From the NCBI GenBank assembly GCA_036873135.1, contig JAPTYO010000010.1:22747772-22811771 (forward strand): 64,000 nucleotides of DNA, read 5' to 3'. Origin of the DNA: Clarkia xantiana subsp. parviflora. Its lineage: Eukaryota; Streptophyta; Magnoliopsida; Myrtales; Onagraceae. Every line of letters begins with the position of its first letter. The first letter of the stretch is position 1. Below the pieces are notes generated by a model that was not told where the DNA came from, did not search any database, and saw nothing but the letters and a program-made list of their open reading frames with translations. The translations under genes were made by a program, and so were the position numbers. Shown in pieces: positions 37,632 to 48,724 of the stretch.

Positions 37632-38969
37632 ATGGCAAGCATATACGTTATTCATGGAGGATTCGGAGCAGGTTGTGAATCAGCAAATGCAAGAGAGGCA
37701 TATATGACACAAGGAGGAGATAACAAAACCGAGAAAAAGAACATAAAGGAGAAAAGAGAAGATATAATACAGTTCTCAAAGAAGGACATGGATCACGTGT
37801 TACCAAAGAACAACGACGCCTTAGTCATAACGATGAAAATCACTGACATGGACATAGGTAGAATCCTAGTAGATGGCGGAAGCTCGCCAAGCATACTCAG
37901 CAAGTGATTGACATATTAGGCGTAAGACCAAGTAGCATAAAACAAGTGCACTCCCCCCTTATAGGATTCTCAAGAGAGCCAACCTACCCACTGGGGGCGA
38001 TCACACTACCCGTGACATTAGGAACAGGCCAAAGGCAGTTGAAGATCGATGTTCCTTTCCTTATTATCGAAGGAATGGATGAGTACAACGGAGTTCTAGG
38101 CACCACCACGATTAACAAATGGGGCATAGTACCATAAACACCACATCATAAAATGAAGTTCCCCACAAGTGAATGAATAGGGGAAGTAAAAGGAAATCAG
38201 AAAGTGGCAAGAAAATGTGAAAGGATTGCACTAAGCAAGAAAACGAAAACAAAAAAGGAGGTCCTATCGATAGATGAGGACCCAAGGGAGGATCACGGAA
38301 GACCTGCACCCATGGAGGAACTTAAGGAGATACTGATAGAGGAACCTGAAAGAAAAGTGAAAATCGGGATAGCCTTGGCTGAAGAAGAAGAAGCACAAAT
38401 AGTAGCATTGCTAAGGGAATATAAAGACCTGTTCGCTTGGTCACCAAGTGATATGCCTGGGATATACGAGGATGTAATTTCACACAAGCTCAACATAGAC
38501 CCGGCAACGCGTCCAATAACACAAAAAATAAGGCCAATGAGGGGGGGGGGGGTAGTAAAAAGATAGCTATCCAAGAAGAGGTGGACAAGATACTAAAAGA
38601 AAATTTCATCAAGAAGATCAGGTTTCAAATATGGGTTGCAAACCCAGTGTTAGTAAAAAAGCCAGGAGGAAGTTGGAGGATGTGCATCGACTATCGCGAC
38701 CTCAACAAAGCATGCCCTAAAGATTCATACCCACTCCCAAGGATAGATCATTTAGTGGATGCAACGTCAGGTCACAAGTTAATGAGTTTCATGGATGCAT
38801 ACTCAGGGTACAATCAAATCAACATGTCAGCTGAAGACGCCTCCCACACGGCATTTTATGCCGAAAGTGAAATATATCACTACACTGTAATGCCATTCGG
38901 GCTCATAAACGCGGGGGCAACATATCAGCGCATGGTAAATAAAATCTTTCGGGACATGATAGGGAAGAC
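37632..38969 (+). pseudogene. Host Tat element: protease and first half of RT
   Basis: ATG at 37632 opens a frame beginning ASIYVIHGGFGAG, then IQFSKKDMDHVLPKNNDALVI and the protease active site LVDGGSS (about 37867-37887). A frameshift near 37905 and stops at 38135 and 38173 follow. After the linker (LFAWSPSDMPG) an 11-G run at 38540-38550 shifts the frame. RT resumes with MCIDYRDLNKACPKDSYPLP and FMDAYSGYNQI (first catalytic Asp) up to the sequence GKT at 38969. There the 13.2 kb element is inserted; RT continues at 52154. Gag is missing: the normal residues before protease start only about 50 bases after the primer-binding site. The family is close to the remnant at 1-2972. Confidence 0.88.
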
Positions 38970-40188
38970 TGTCGGACCCTAAAAATCTGACCTAAAGCGA
39001 ATTACGTTTTGAAAAACGTGCAATTTTAAAAAGAGTCGCCACTAGCTAATTACGGCTAACTAGAAACCTAAATTACCTAGGTAAAAACAAATTAGCACCT
39101 AAGCAATTAATTGGTCTGCATTCAAAGATTTGGGTTCGGGGGTTCTGTTACGAATTAAAAAAAATATTTTTCTAATCACGCCCTTTCAGTACTTAATTAA
39201 CATATTTGCCAGTTTTAAAATTAAACTAACTTCATACGAAATATTTAATATTGGCAAAATTAAACCTAAAAAAAAAAACTATTATACGCCTAAATTCCCT
39301 AATTGAAATAAAATCTAATTAACGTTAAACATGCTCAAAATCCTAGCACAATTTAATAATCACATATTATACACACATATTCATTAGGTATGTTATTTTA
39401 CTAATCTACATCTAATAACAATGATGTAATAACAACTATACTAATAATAATGATAATAACAGAAATAATAATAATAACAATAATAATAATAAAGAAAAAA
39501 AAATTAAAACAGCAGCGGCACCTACCTTCGGCCTCTTCAATGGCGGGCCAGGCAAGGACAGCACCGGCAGATGACAGCGAGGGCGGCGGAGATCCGGCGA
39601 CGGCAGTAGGGACGACGAAGGCGGCAGAGCTCCGGCGACGGCAGCAGGGGCGGCAAGGTCGGCGGCGCTACTGTCTGGCGAACCAACTCCCGGCGACGAT
39701 TGCAGGCCAGACGGCGGGACGACCTCAGGCAGCGACGGGCGGCGCTAATAGCGACAGCTGGACGACGATTGGAGCTGAGCAACGGCCGGGGACGGACTCC
39801 GGCGACAGTAGGAAGAAGAAGAAGAGATTTTCAGTCACTGCGCGTTTCCCAAGAAAAACTAATATTTTATTTTCCAATTTCTGTGTGTTTTTTTTACATG
39901 TAATAGGTACCTATTTATAGGTAAATTGACACCCAAAAATTGGAAAATTAATATTCCCTCAATATTCTCCCTATTAAATCCGAAAATATATATATAAATA
40001 TATATATTATATATTTTCTGATTTATTACATCACATTATTGCATATGTACTGTCCTAATTTAAACTGAGCCTATTTTTGGCAACCCCGTGACCTTCCATA
40101 TTTAAATACTTCCTTTTTTAAACGCGTTACACATAACATTTTTGACGTGTTACGCACGTGTCGCGCGTACCAAAATTAGGTGTTTACA
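38970..40188 (-). mobile_element. 3' LTR of the Ogre-like element
   Basis: It is 1219 bp long. In sense direction it starts TGTAAACACC at 40188. A TATA box CTATAAATAG lies at 39911-39920, followed by a GC-rich island (about 39530-39810) in an otherwise AT-rich LTR. An A/T trinucleotide tract (ATAATAATA type, 39440-39500) and the end sequence ...GGTCCGACA at 38970 complete it. Confidence 0.92.
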
Positions 40189-40202
40189 GCTTGCCCCTCT
40201 TT
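40189..40202 (-). promoter_or_regulatory. Polypurine tract of the Ogre-like element
   Basis: The minus strand reads AAAGAGGGGCAAGC directly before the 3' LTR. The identical sequence stands at 56928-56941 in the non-autonomous element. Confidence 0.85.
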
Positions 40203-41382
40203 GGACGGACTCCCGTAGAATGCATTCGAGGGGGTTGTCCAAAGACAAGTAAACACTAATTTTGGCTAGGAAGTACATCTTCTTCCGGGTCTTCAAGTCT
40301 CCAAGGCGGCCTTTGGCTTTATTGATCGTGCGAAAAAGTAGAACCTCTGTTGGCGATGCCCCTGTTGGCGGTGCCTCCATTGGTAATGCAGAAAATAGAG
40401 CCTCCAGTGGCGTGCGAAAAAGTAAAGCCTCCAGTGGCGTGCAATAAAGTAAAACCTTTGGTGATGATTGGTAACAGAAAACCTCTACGTCAGACAGTAC
40501 CAACAACCTCTAGTGGCGAGTGGTAACGGAAAAGCCTCTACGTCAGACCGTGCCGGAAAACCTCTGGTGATATCTCTGGTGGCGAAAGACCTCTACGTCA
40601 GATCGTACCGGAGAACCTTTGATGATGCCTCTAGTGGCGAGTGTCGGAGATGAGCCTCTAGTGGCGTCCGTTGGAGAAGTGCCTCTAGTGGCGTGACTTG
40701 CGAAGGCTGAATACTAAGGCTTCGTTCGTCGGGGGGTGACTCCCAGAAAGCTGGATAACTTCAGATCCTGATTGTCGATTGATTTGTAGGAACAGACTGT
40801 AACAGTCCTACTCATATTTGAATGGCGACTCGCGAGAGCAGACTGTAACCGTCCCGCTTGCCGTGAAGTTGACTTTGGAAGGCGCTGTGTTGCGCATGAA
40901 TGTTTGTCCCTAATTTTTGCCTAAATTGCGCACGACGCGACAATCTAGCGGGATCTTTCTTTTTCTTTTTCATTTTTTTTCGAGAATTCCTCTTTTTTCT
41001 CTCCTTTTTCCGTGATTGCAATTTCTGAACTTGCAACCATGCCCCTCATTTCCTGATTTTGCCTAGGCCGCCCTTTCGGGTTTTCAACCTAGCGGAAGCA
41101 CTCTTTATTTGATAGCCGATTAAACGGTGGCTGTGACCCGTACTTTATTTTCCGTCTTGATGCGGAAGTATTTGTAGCCATTTGGAGGGTGGCTGTGGCC
41201 CTTTACAATTTGAAAAATTTCAAGTAAGTAGCTCAGGATGCGCTATAAAGCTTGTCGTCATCGCTACTTAATGCCTTTTTTTTTTTTTTTGAACTCTCCT
41301 TTTACCATGACTGTCCTTTCAGATTTTCAATCATGCCTCTCATCCCTAACTTTTGCCTAAGTCGCCTTTACAGGTTTTCGAC
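40203..41382 (-). other. 3' untranslated region of the Ogre-like element, repeat-rich
   Basis: This is 1.2 kb between the integrase stop and the polypurine tract. It contains a series of diverged short repeats with GCCTCTAGTGGCG and CCTCTACGTCAGACCGTACC cores (about 40320-40700), an inverted motif GACTGTAACAGTC (about 40795-40808), and two hairpin units of the kind AGCC...GGCT (about 41112 and 41172). The same parts, more amplified, are found at 56942-58995. Confidence 0.75.
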
Positions 41383-43707
41383 CTAGCGGGATTTTTTTTT
41401 CCAGGCATAATACCTTTTAAGCGCGTCTCCGTTGATTGGACTAGTAAGGTCTTGACCGTCCATATCCGTGATGATCAGCGCACCTCCCTTGAACACCTTT
41501 TTGACCACGTAGGGTCCTTCGTACTTTGGCGCGAACTTCCCTCGCGAATCAGGATTGATACACAGTACTTTGCGCAACACCAGGTCTCCTGGTTGGAAAT
41601 TACGTGGTCGCACCTTCTTGTCAAAGGCCCTAGCCATCCGTTGTTGGTAACATTGCCCATGACATAGTGTCGTGAGCCTCTTTTCGTCGATGAGGTTCAA
41701 TTGTTCATACCTTTGTCTAGCCCATTCTGCCTCGTTGAGCCCTGATTCTGCTAGGATCCTTGCAGAGGGGATTTCCACTTCCACGGGTAGAACAGCTTCA
41801 GTTCCATACACGAGAGAAAACGGAGTTGCCCCGGTTGAAGTGCGGATCGATGTTCTGTATGCCAAGAGTGCCCAAGGTAACATATTATGCCAAGGGTTAA
41901 CAAGTCTTTTGGTCCATGATGTTTGACAACTTTTGGGTTTTGGTCAATGATGTTTTTTTTACCTAGTTTTGGTACCATATGTTTGCAGATTTTTTCTAGT
42001 TTTGGTCTAACCGTTACATTCCGTCCATTTTTTGACATGTTCAAGTCACGTGATCCACTCTAAACTTTAAATTTAGTCCCTCTAATACTTTCTTAATCTT
42101 TTTTTTGTTCAATTTAGTCCCGAAGTTTCAAAATTGACCCCAATTGGACAATAGGTCCAATTGAAATTTTGAAACTTCGGGACTAAATTGAACAAAAAAA
42201 AATTTAGGAAAGTATTAGAGGGACTAAATTGAACAAAACTGAAAGTTTAGGGTAGATCACGTGACTTGTACATGTCAAAAAATGGACGGAATGTAACGGT
42301 TAGACCAAAACTAGAAAAAATCTGCAAACATATGGTACCAAAACTAGGTAAAAAAAACAACATTGACCAAAACCCAAAAGTTGTCAAACATCATGGACCA
42401 AAAGACCTATTAACCCTTATGCCAATCTTTGTATGTGACAGTCATCTTCTCAATGATCTTCTTTATGTTTTTATTTGCTGCTTCCACTGCGCCGTTCATC
42501 TGAGGGCGGTATGGGGACGAATTTCTGTGCTTGATCTTGAGTTGAACACATAAATCGTTTATCAATTTGTTGTTGAGATTCTTGGCATTGTCCGTGATTA
42601 TTGTCTCGGGCACCCCGTAACGGGCAACGATGTCTCTTCGCAAGAAACGCTCAAACGATTTTGCAGTAACTGATGCCAGTGTGACAGCCTCTATCCACTT
42701 GGTGAAATAATCAATTGCCACTAAAATGAACCTGTGACCGTTAGATGCATTTGGTGAAATGGGACCGATCACGTCAATTCCCCACATCGAAAAAGGCCAC
42801 GGAGAAGACATCGGATGCAACTCATTTGGCGGTGCATGAATCTGACTAGAATACACCTGGCATAAGTGGCATCGACGGACGTGCTCCACGCAGTCTGTCA
42901 TCAGGGTAGTCCAAAAATAGCCCATCCTCATGATTTTTCTTGCGAGCATGTGACCGCTCATGTGCGGTCCACAGCTTCCTTCGTGGACTTCCTCCATCAA
43001 CCGCTTCGCCTCTTCCGAACCTACACATCTCAAAAGGGTAGTATCAAAAGATTTTCTATAAAGAACCTCACCACTAAGAAAGTAATTGCATGCCATCATG
43101 CGGATGGTCTTCCGATCTTTGCTACTTGCACCCTCGGGAAACTCGCCTGACTGCAAGTATCTCTTTATATCAAGGAACCAGGGCTCGCCATCTGATTCTT
43201 CAAGTGTGCAACAATATGCCGGACGTTTGTTTACTTCAATCTCGAGAGGCTCTATGGAATTCCCGTCTGAGATATTCACCATTGATGCGAGGGTCGCCAA
43301 CGCATCTGCAAATTGATTTTTACTCCGAGGCATCTGCGTGAATGTTATTTCCTCAAACTTCTCGCTCAACTCTTCAATGTGCTGATGATATGGTTGCAAC
43401 TTGGGATCTCTCGTTTTCCGTTCTCCCAAGGTTTGGAGAATGATCAGCATGGAATCTCCATAAACCTCCAATTCCTGTATCTTGAAATCAATTGCCGCTT
43501 GCAACCCGAGAATGCACGCTTCGTATTCCGCCACATTGTTGGTGCACGGGAAAGTGATCTTTGCTGCTACAGGAAAATGTTGACCTTTTGGGGATACAAG
43601 CACTGCCCCTATACCACATCCGATGGAGTTTGCAGCTCCATCAAAATACATTCTCCACATGCTTTCATTTCCTGTTTCTTCCTCCGCGTGAAGTATGTCG
43701 CTATCCG
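41383..43707 (-). pseudogene. Ogre-like pol, 3' part: archaeal-like RNase H and integrase
   Basis: The frame starts after a shift near 43707 with LPDSDIL, then the second RNase H (MYFDGAAN, NNVAEYEACILGL, YGDSMLI), the linker, and the integrase zinc finger (H...H then CHLCQ, about 42855). The integrase core follows: WGIDVIGP, AIDYFTKWIEA, ITDNAKNL, and a conserved glutamate in GAVEAANKN. The sequence is cut inside the codons for DWH|NMLPW by a MITE (41894-42416); the C-terminal domain continues at 41883 (MLPWALLAYRTS, SLVYGTEAVLPVE, GPYVVKKVF) to a stop at 41383. Apart from the MITE this part is open. It would have been the strand-transfer enzyme of the element. Confidence 0.9.
41894..42416. 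mobile_element. MULE-type MITE in the integrase gene, 9-bp target duplication
   Basis: The 523-bp insert begins GGGTTAACAAGTC and ends GACCTATTAACCC. TTATGCCAA is repeated exactly at 41885-41893 and 42417-42425. Almost the whole element is one long inverted repeat of about 230 bases per arm (for example CTAGTTTTGGTCTAACCGTT against its complement), so the two strands can snap back. It carries no gene. Confidence 0.92.
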
Positions 43708-45326
43708 GAAGCTCGTGATTTGCTTGACGTCGTCATCAATGGGAAACTCGGCTAGGTGATCTGCAATAGCCTGCCCTTTTATAGAAGTACGAGGAATGAA
43801 CTGTATGTCGTACTCAGCAAGCTGGACCTGCCATTTGGCGACATTCTTCATCAATGCCGACTTCTCTAGTATGTATTTCAAGGGATTCAACTTAGAAATG
43901 AGATGTATGGTGTAATACAACGTGTACTGTCGGAGTCGCTGCATTACCCATACTAAAGCGCAGCTTGTCCTTTCAACCTCCGTGTACTTGGCCTCTCCTT
44001 CAGTGAACTTCTTGCTGAGGTAATAAATGGCGTGCTCTGTCTGGCCATCTTCATCTAGTTGCCCCAACATGCATCCCAATGAGCCTTTTCGGACCGCCAG
44101 ATACAAAATGAGTGGCCGACCTGGAGTGGGCGGGACGAAAACCGACGAATTGACGAGATATTCTTTGATTGACTTGAAGGCATGCTGACACTCTTCATCC
44201 CATTCAATTAATGCATTTTTCCGCAGGAGGCGGAACAACGGTTGACACTTGTTTGTCATGTTGGCGATGAACCTCGCGATGTAATTCAAACTTCCGAGCA
44301 AGCTTCTGACCTCCTTGACGGTAGACGGTGCTGGAAGGTCTAGTATCGCTTTGACCTTGTCGTGATCCACTTCTATACCCTTCTTACTGACTATAAAGCC
44401 CAACAACTTACCGGATGTTACTCCGAATGTGCATTTTGCTGGATTTAGCCTGAGTTTAAACTTCTTAAGCCATTCAAAGAGCATCCGCAGGTTGATAAGG
44501 TGGTCTTCATCCTTGCGGGACTTTGCAATCATATCGTCGATGTATACTTCTATCTGCTTATGCATCATGTCATGGAACAATGTCACCATTGCTCTCTGGT
44601 AAGTTGCCCCCGCATTCTTGAGTCTGAAAGGCATGACCTTGTAGCAAAACGTGCCCCACATTGTGATGAAAGTGGTTTTCGACTTGTCTTCTTCTGCCAT
44701 CTTGATTTGGTTGTATCCAGAGAACCCATCCATGAACGAGAACATGTTGTGCCGTGCTGTGTTATCGACTAACATGTAAATATGAGGGAGTGGAAAGTTA
44801 TCCTTCGGACTAGCCTTGTTGAGATCCCGATAATCAACACAGACTCGAACACGACCATCCTTCTTCGGCACAGGGACAATGTTGGCGACCCACTCGGAGT
44901 AGTTGCACACCTCCAGGAACCCCGCGTTAATTTGCTTGATGATTTCTTCCTTGATCTTGAGGAGCAACTCTGGACTCTGCCGCCTTAAATGTTGTCTTTT
45001 GGGTTTGAACTTCTCTGTATCTATGGGCAGAGTATGTTGCAACAATTGTTGTATCTAAGCCTGGCATGTCAGAATATGACCAAGCAAAGATTTCTTTGTA
45101 TTCGTCTAGTAGCTCGATTATCTGGGCTTTCTGAGAAGGAACAAGGGTTGCCCCAATCTTGAGCTCTCGGGGTTCTTCCTTCGTACCGATGTTAACTATC
45201 TCGATAGTTTCGGCCGTTGATGGCTTTCTCTCTTCGAATCTCTCGAGGTTCTCTCTTATTTCAATCGGAACATGGTCATCGTTATATTCCTCTGATGGAA
45301 TCACATCGTCATGGTTTTCGTGTTTT
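43708..45326 (-). pseudogene. Ogre-like pol, middle part: reverse transcriptase and RNase H
   Basis: After the intron the frame runs HENHDDVIPSEEYNDD, then FAWSYSDMPG. One extra base near 45043 shifts the frame; the next frame carries VPKKDGRVRVCVDYRDLNK, FMDGFSGYNQI and YIDDM, so all three RT aspartates are present. The usual PFGL reads PFRL here, and a Gly before 'H' in VDNTAGH reads Arg, so the enzyme may be impaired. The RT-linked RNase H follows (LILYLAVRKGSLGCML, AIYYLSKKFTEGEAKY, WQVQLAEYDIQF). A one-base loss near 43707 ends the frame. Confidence 0.9.
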
Positions 45327-45518
45327 CTTGTATTTTTCCAACGGTAAGGAAAATAACCGGAATCAATGCGAATTTGACGAGAAATAAGTGAAAATGAGTA
45401 AAATTTGAAATAAAGGGATTTATTTATATTGATAAGATCACGATAATATCCCTATTTCCAATGCGGGGCTCATGATCTTGCCGCGCAAAGGAGTACAACA
45501 GAAACTCATAAATCTTAC
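45327..45518 (-). other. Probable intron between protease and RT of the Ogre-like element
   Basis: The protease frame ends at a stop formed by GATGA|GTAAGA, a strong splice donor (intron starts at 45518). An acceptor AATACAAG lies at 45327. Removal of these 192 bases joins ...LSDE to KHENHDD in frame and avoids all stops. Ogre elements are known to carry a spliced intron at this place. The acceptor lacks a long pyrimidine tract, so its exact position is less sure than the donor. Confidence 0.65.
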
Positions 45519-46690
45519 TCATCGCTAAGCGAAAGAGCATAAACTAGAATCGAAAACCAATTGCTGATTGCTTCTCCTTCAACAAATGGTCGGACATAGA
45601 CGCCTGGGGGAACTTCTTCGAGGATGGCTCCCACTGTGGTGTCGGTGATGAACAATCCGGCTATAGCTTGTAATGCTTCATCTTCGTCCGTTCGAATGAC
45701 CTGAGGTGGCCCTGGGAAAGTCACTGACAGTGGTGGAATGTTCATAGGCCTCCACCTTCTAGCGAATCGCCCCCTCTGGAAACCCACCAGTTGTTGTTCC
45801 CCACGTGCACTTTGATCGTCTTCTTGGAATGGGGAATACCCTAGCGCGTATTTGCATACACTTTCCTTCAGCTGGAGTGGACGCGGAATCCTTTGACACC
45901 TGATACCCAGGCCTTGACCCGGGACGAAATTATTCTTCAACATGAACCTTCCTACCATGATGTCTACTTTGCTCAGCGTTGGCTCTCCCCAATCCTTGAT
46001 GACGGAGATTAGCTCAAAGGAATGGTATGCGGGTGGCTCATCTCCACTAGTGTTGATGACATGGACCACCGTTTCCTGATAGATGTTGTGATCGCCTTCT
46101 CCCCTGATTTCCACGAGGCGATTGTCGATCACGTACTTCAGCTTCTGGTGTAGGGTGGATGGAACCGCCCCAGCCGCGTGGATCCATAGTCTTCCCAAGA
46201 GAAGACTGAAAACATTCGGGATATCCATGACCCTGAAAGTGACATCAAAAACATTAGGACCAATTTCGAGTTGCAACTCAATCTCTCCATAAACTTCCTT
46301 TCTCGTGCCATCAAAAGCTCGAACTGCCGACTTGCTCGTACGGATATGGGACATGTCAATCTTCATTTGCTTGAGCGTGGATAATGGGCAAACATCGACT
46401 GCCGAGCCACCATCAACCATGACCTTCGAAAGCACGAATCTGTTACACTTGCAGACAATGTGGAGGGCTTTCACATGGTTCCGACCGTCGACTCCTAGAT
46501 CGTCATCCCCGAAATAAATCTGGTTCGAGAATATAGAGCCGATAACATTACCCATCTGTTCAGCAGAGGTCTCCTTCGGCACTAACGCTTCTTTGAGCAC
46601 ATTCATGAGAGCGTCACGATGACTTTCTGAGCTTAAGAGGAGAGCAAGCAAAGAGATTTGAGCCGGAGTCTTGCGGAGCTGATCAATCAC
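45519..46690 (-). pseudogene. Ogre-like protease
   Basis: The frame VIDQLRKTPAQISLLALLLS leads to the protease with MVDGGSAVDVCPL (about 46391-46429), then IGPNVFDVTFRVMD and LLGRLWIHAAGA. The wider region of about 390 residues is typical for Tat protease segments, and GLGIRCQRIP looks like a G-patch-like piece. It is not in frame with gag: the gag frame ends in TGA overlapping GTGATTG at 46687-46690, so one base has been lost or gained. Removal of polyprotein junctions would be its role. Confidence 0.85.
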
Positions 46691-48567
46691 TTTGTCCTCT
46701 CCTTCATGAATTTTACGAAGTCCACAATTTCTTCGTCAGTCACCTTCTTCTTTGGTGTTACTTCTACAGCCTTATCTTTAGCAACATCCTCCATGTACGA
46801 ACGACCCGAACGTGTCATGATCATAACACGATCGTCTGGTTTTGCCGCTCCGATTATCTGAGCTTCGTTATTCCAAGGGACCTTTTTGTTGCTTTCATAT
46901 TGGAAAGGAGTCGGGCCCTGCATCACTAGTGGCAACCTGGCCGACTGTTCAGGCACATAATTAAGTATAAATGGCGTGATTACCGCAATAGCGACATCTT
47001 CTGACAACTCCTCCTCGAGACAGATCATGTTGATGGATGATGATGAACCAGCATTGTGTTGCGGCAAAGGGTTTGTCTTGACATTAGGAGGAGGGATTGG
47101 GTTGAGAATAAGGAGCTTATTGTCAATGAGGTCCTGAATCTTGTGTCTCAGACGGGTGCACTTCTCTATCGAGTGTCCAGCTACTCCCATGTGGAACTCG
47201 CATCTCGAGTTTGGATCATCATTGAGTACTCTCGAATCTGGCCTCATGAACTCGGGGCCGATGAGGTTTTGTTCTAACATCTTCTGGTACACTTCAGCCA
47301 TTGAAACAGGTAAAGGGGTGAAGGCCCTTGTTTCTCTTTGTCTGAAATTAGCTCGATTTGCCTGTTCTCCTGTAAAGGAGGGTTGTGGAGCCGGGGGTAC
47401 TTGAGTCACTGGCTGAGCCGTGGGGGTTGTCAACTGCATTAGGTAGACTGCGCCTACAGTTGCATCTTTCGGTAGCGGCTTTTTGGCGCCACCCTTTTTC
47501 AGACCATCTCCTTAGTAGCCTTTAAGAGGATCTTCAATCTTTCCCATTCGAATTCCTTGCTCAATCATCTCTCCGGATTTTACCAGGTCGGCAAAATTTG
47601 CAGAAACATGTCCCAATAAATGGGAGTAGTAAGCTCCTTTTAAAGTTCCGATGAACATTGATACTGCTTTTGTGTCTTCCAGTGGTGGTCGGACTCCGGC
47701 GGCCTTCTCTCTCCACGCCTGCATATAGTTTCTAAAGGATTGTCCGCCAGTCATCTCCATGCTTTGAAGATCCATGCGAGTCGGGGCAGTGTCCAGATTG
47801 AACTTGTATTGGCGAACAAAAGCGTTAGCCATGTCCTCCCAGGTTGAGATATCACCGGCCTTCAAGCTGACGAACCAAACCAAAGCTGCTCCTTTCAAAC
47901 TCTCCTGGAACGTCTGGATCAAGAACTTCTCGTACTGCTGATAAGGGGCCATCTTTGCAAGGTAAATTCTCAGGTGGACGATGGGATTTCCGGTGCCATC
48001 ATATTTCTCGAAATCAGGCACTTTGAACTTTTCTGGTCTTGACATGTCGGGGAACAAACATAAATCGGAATAACCAATGCCCCCGTACTGCTCAAGTTCG
48101 GACAGAGCCTTCATCTTTTCCTCCATTTTCTTCAAGCGGCGATCTTGCTCGGATTCGATGACCGGTGATGATGTGAATTCATTGGTGCCGGCAGAACCCC
48201 CTTTGTTCACAGGCCCATATATTGTTGTTGGATTTGGAAGGACATACGGCTTCAGTGCGGATTGGTCTGGTACGACTAAAGCCGGGGGTTGGTCACGAGG
48301 AGGTTCTACCGTGGCGTCGGGAAGCACGGTTGCGGCCGGGATTCGAGGTCCGGTATTTGCTACGGGAGTTTTGGAGGAGGTTGGACTTGTGATTTCTGGT
48401 AGCAAGGCTGGGTTTGGGGCGCGGTAAGCTGACTGAGCTTCAAGCAGTGCCATGATGCGTTCCATGCTAGATGACATGTCGGCCATATCCTGATGCATTT
48501 TTGCGTTGGCTGCCTCGATCTCGGCCATTCGCTTGTCGTGTTGCTCGATTTTCTCAGTGTTTTGCAT
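46687..48567 (-). pseudogene. Ogre-like gag with one internal stop
   Basis: ATG at 48567 starts MQNTEKIEQHDKRMAEIE, a coiled-coil-like N-terminus. The retrotransposon gag domain follows (FDKYDGTGNP-like FEKYDGTGNP, YLAKMAPY, WEDMANAFVRQYKFN, GQSFRNYMQAWREKAA). A TAA at 47512-47514 interrupts the frame after DPLKGY, but the same frame goes on for another 275 codons with the Tat-type C-terminal part (CEFHMGVAGHSIEKC, MIMTRSGRSY). The CEFH...H...C motif is a zinc-knuckle-like signature of this lineage. It would package the element RNA. Confidence 0.88.
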
Positions 48568-48724
48568 TTTAGTCGTTAGTCGCGTTCGTGCCAGTATTAG
48601 CTAAATATTTCCTGCAATTGAAAAATCGACGATTCAAAATGTGGACACTGAATACCATGCATGATTTTTTTAAAATGTGCCATTCATCTCAGCGTTTTAT
48701 TCATGAAGGAAACAATTCTAATAT

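Noticed and set aside
38521..38555. A CRISPR-like or programmed frameshift signal at the 11-G run
   Set aside because: Host RT has many other breaks; a slip in a G run is the simplest cause.
39450..39920. Ala/Gly/Arg-rich frame in the Ogre-like LTR (also 51402-51885)
   Set aside because: It lies antisense to the element across the GC-rich island, without family likeness; stop-free because of composition.
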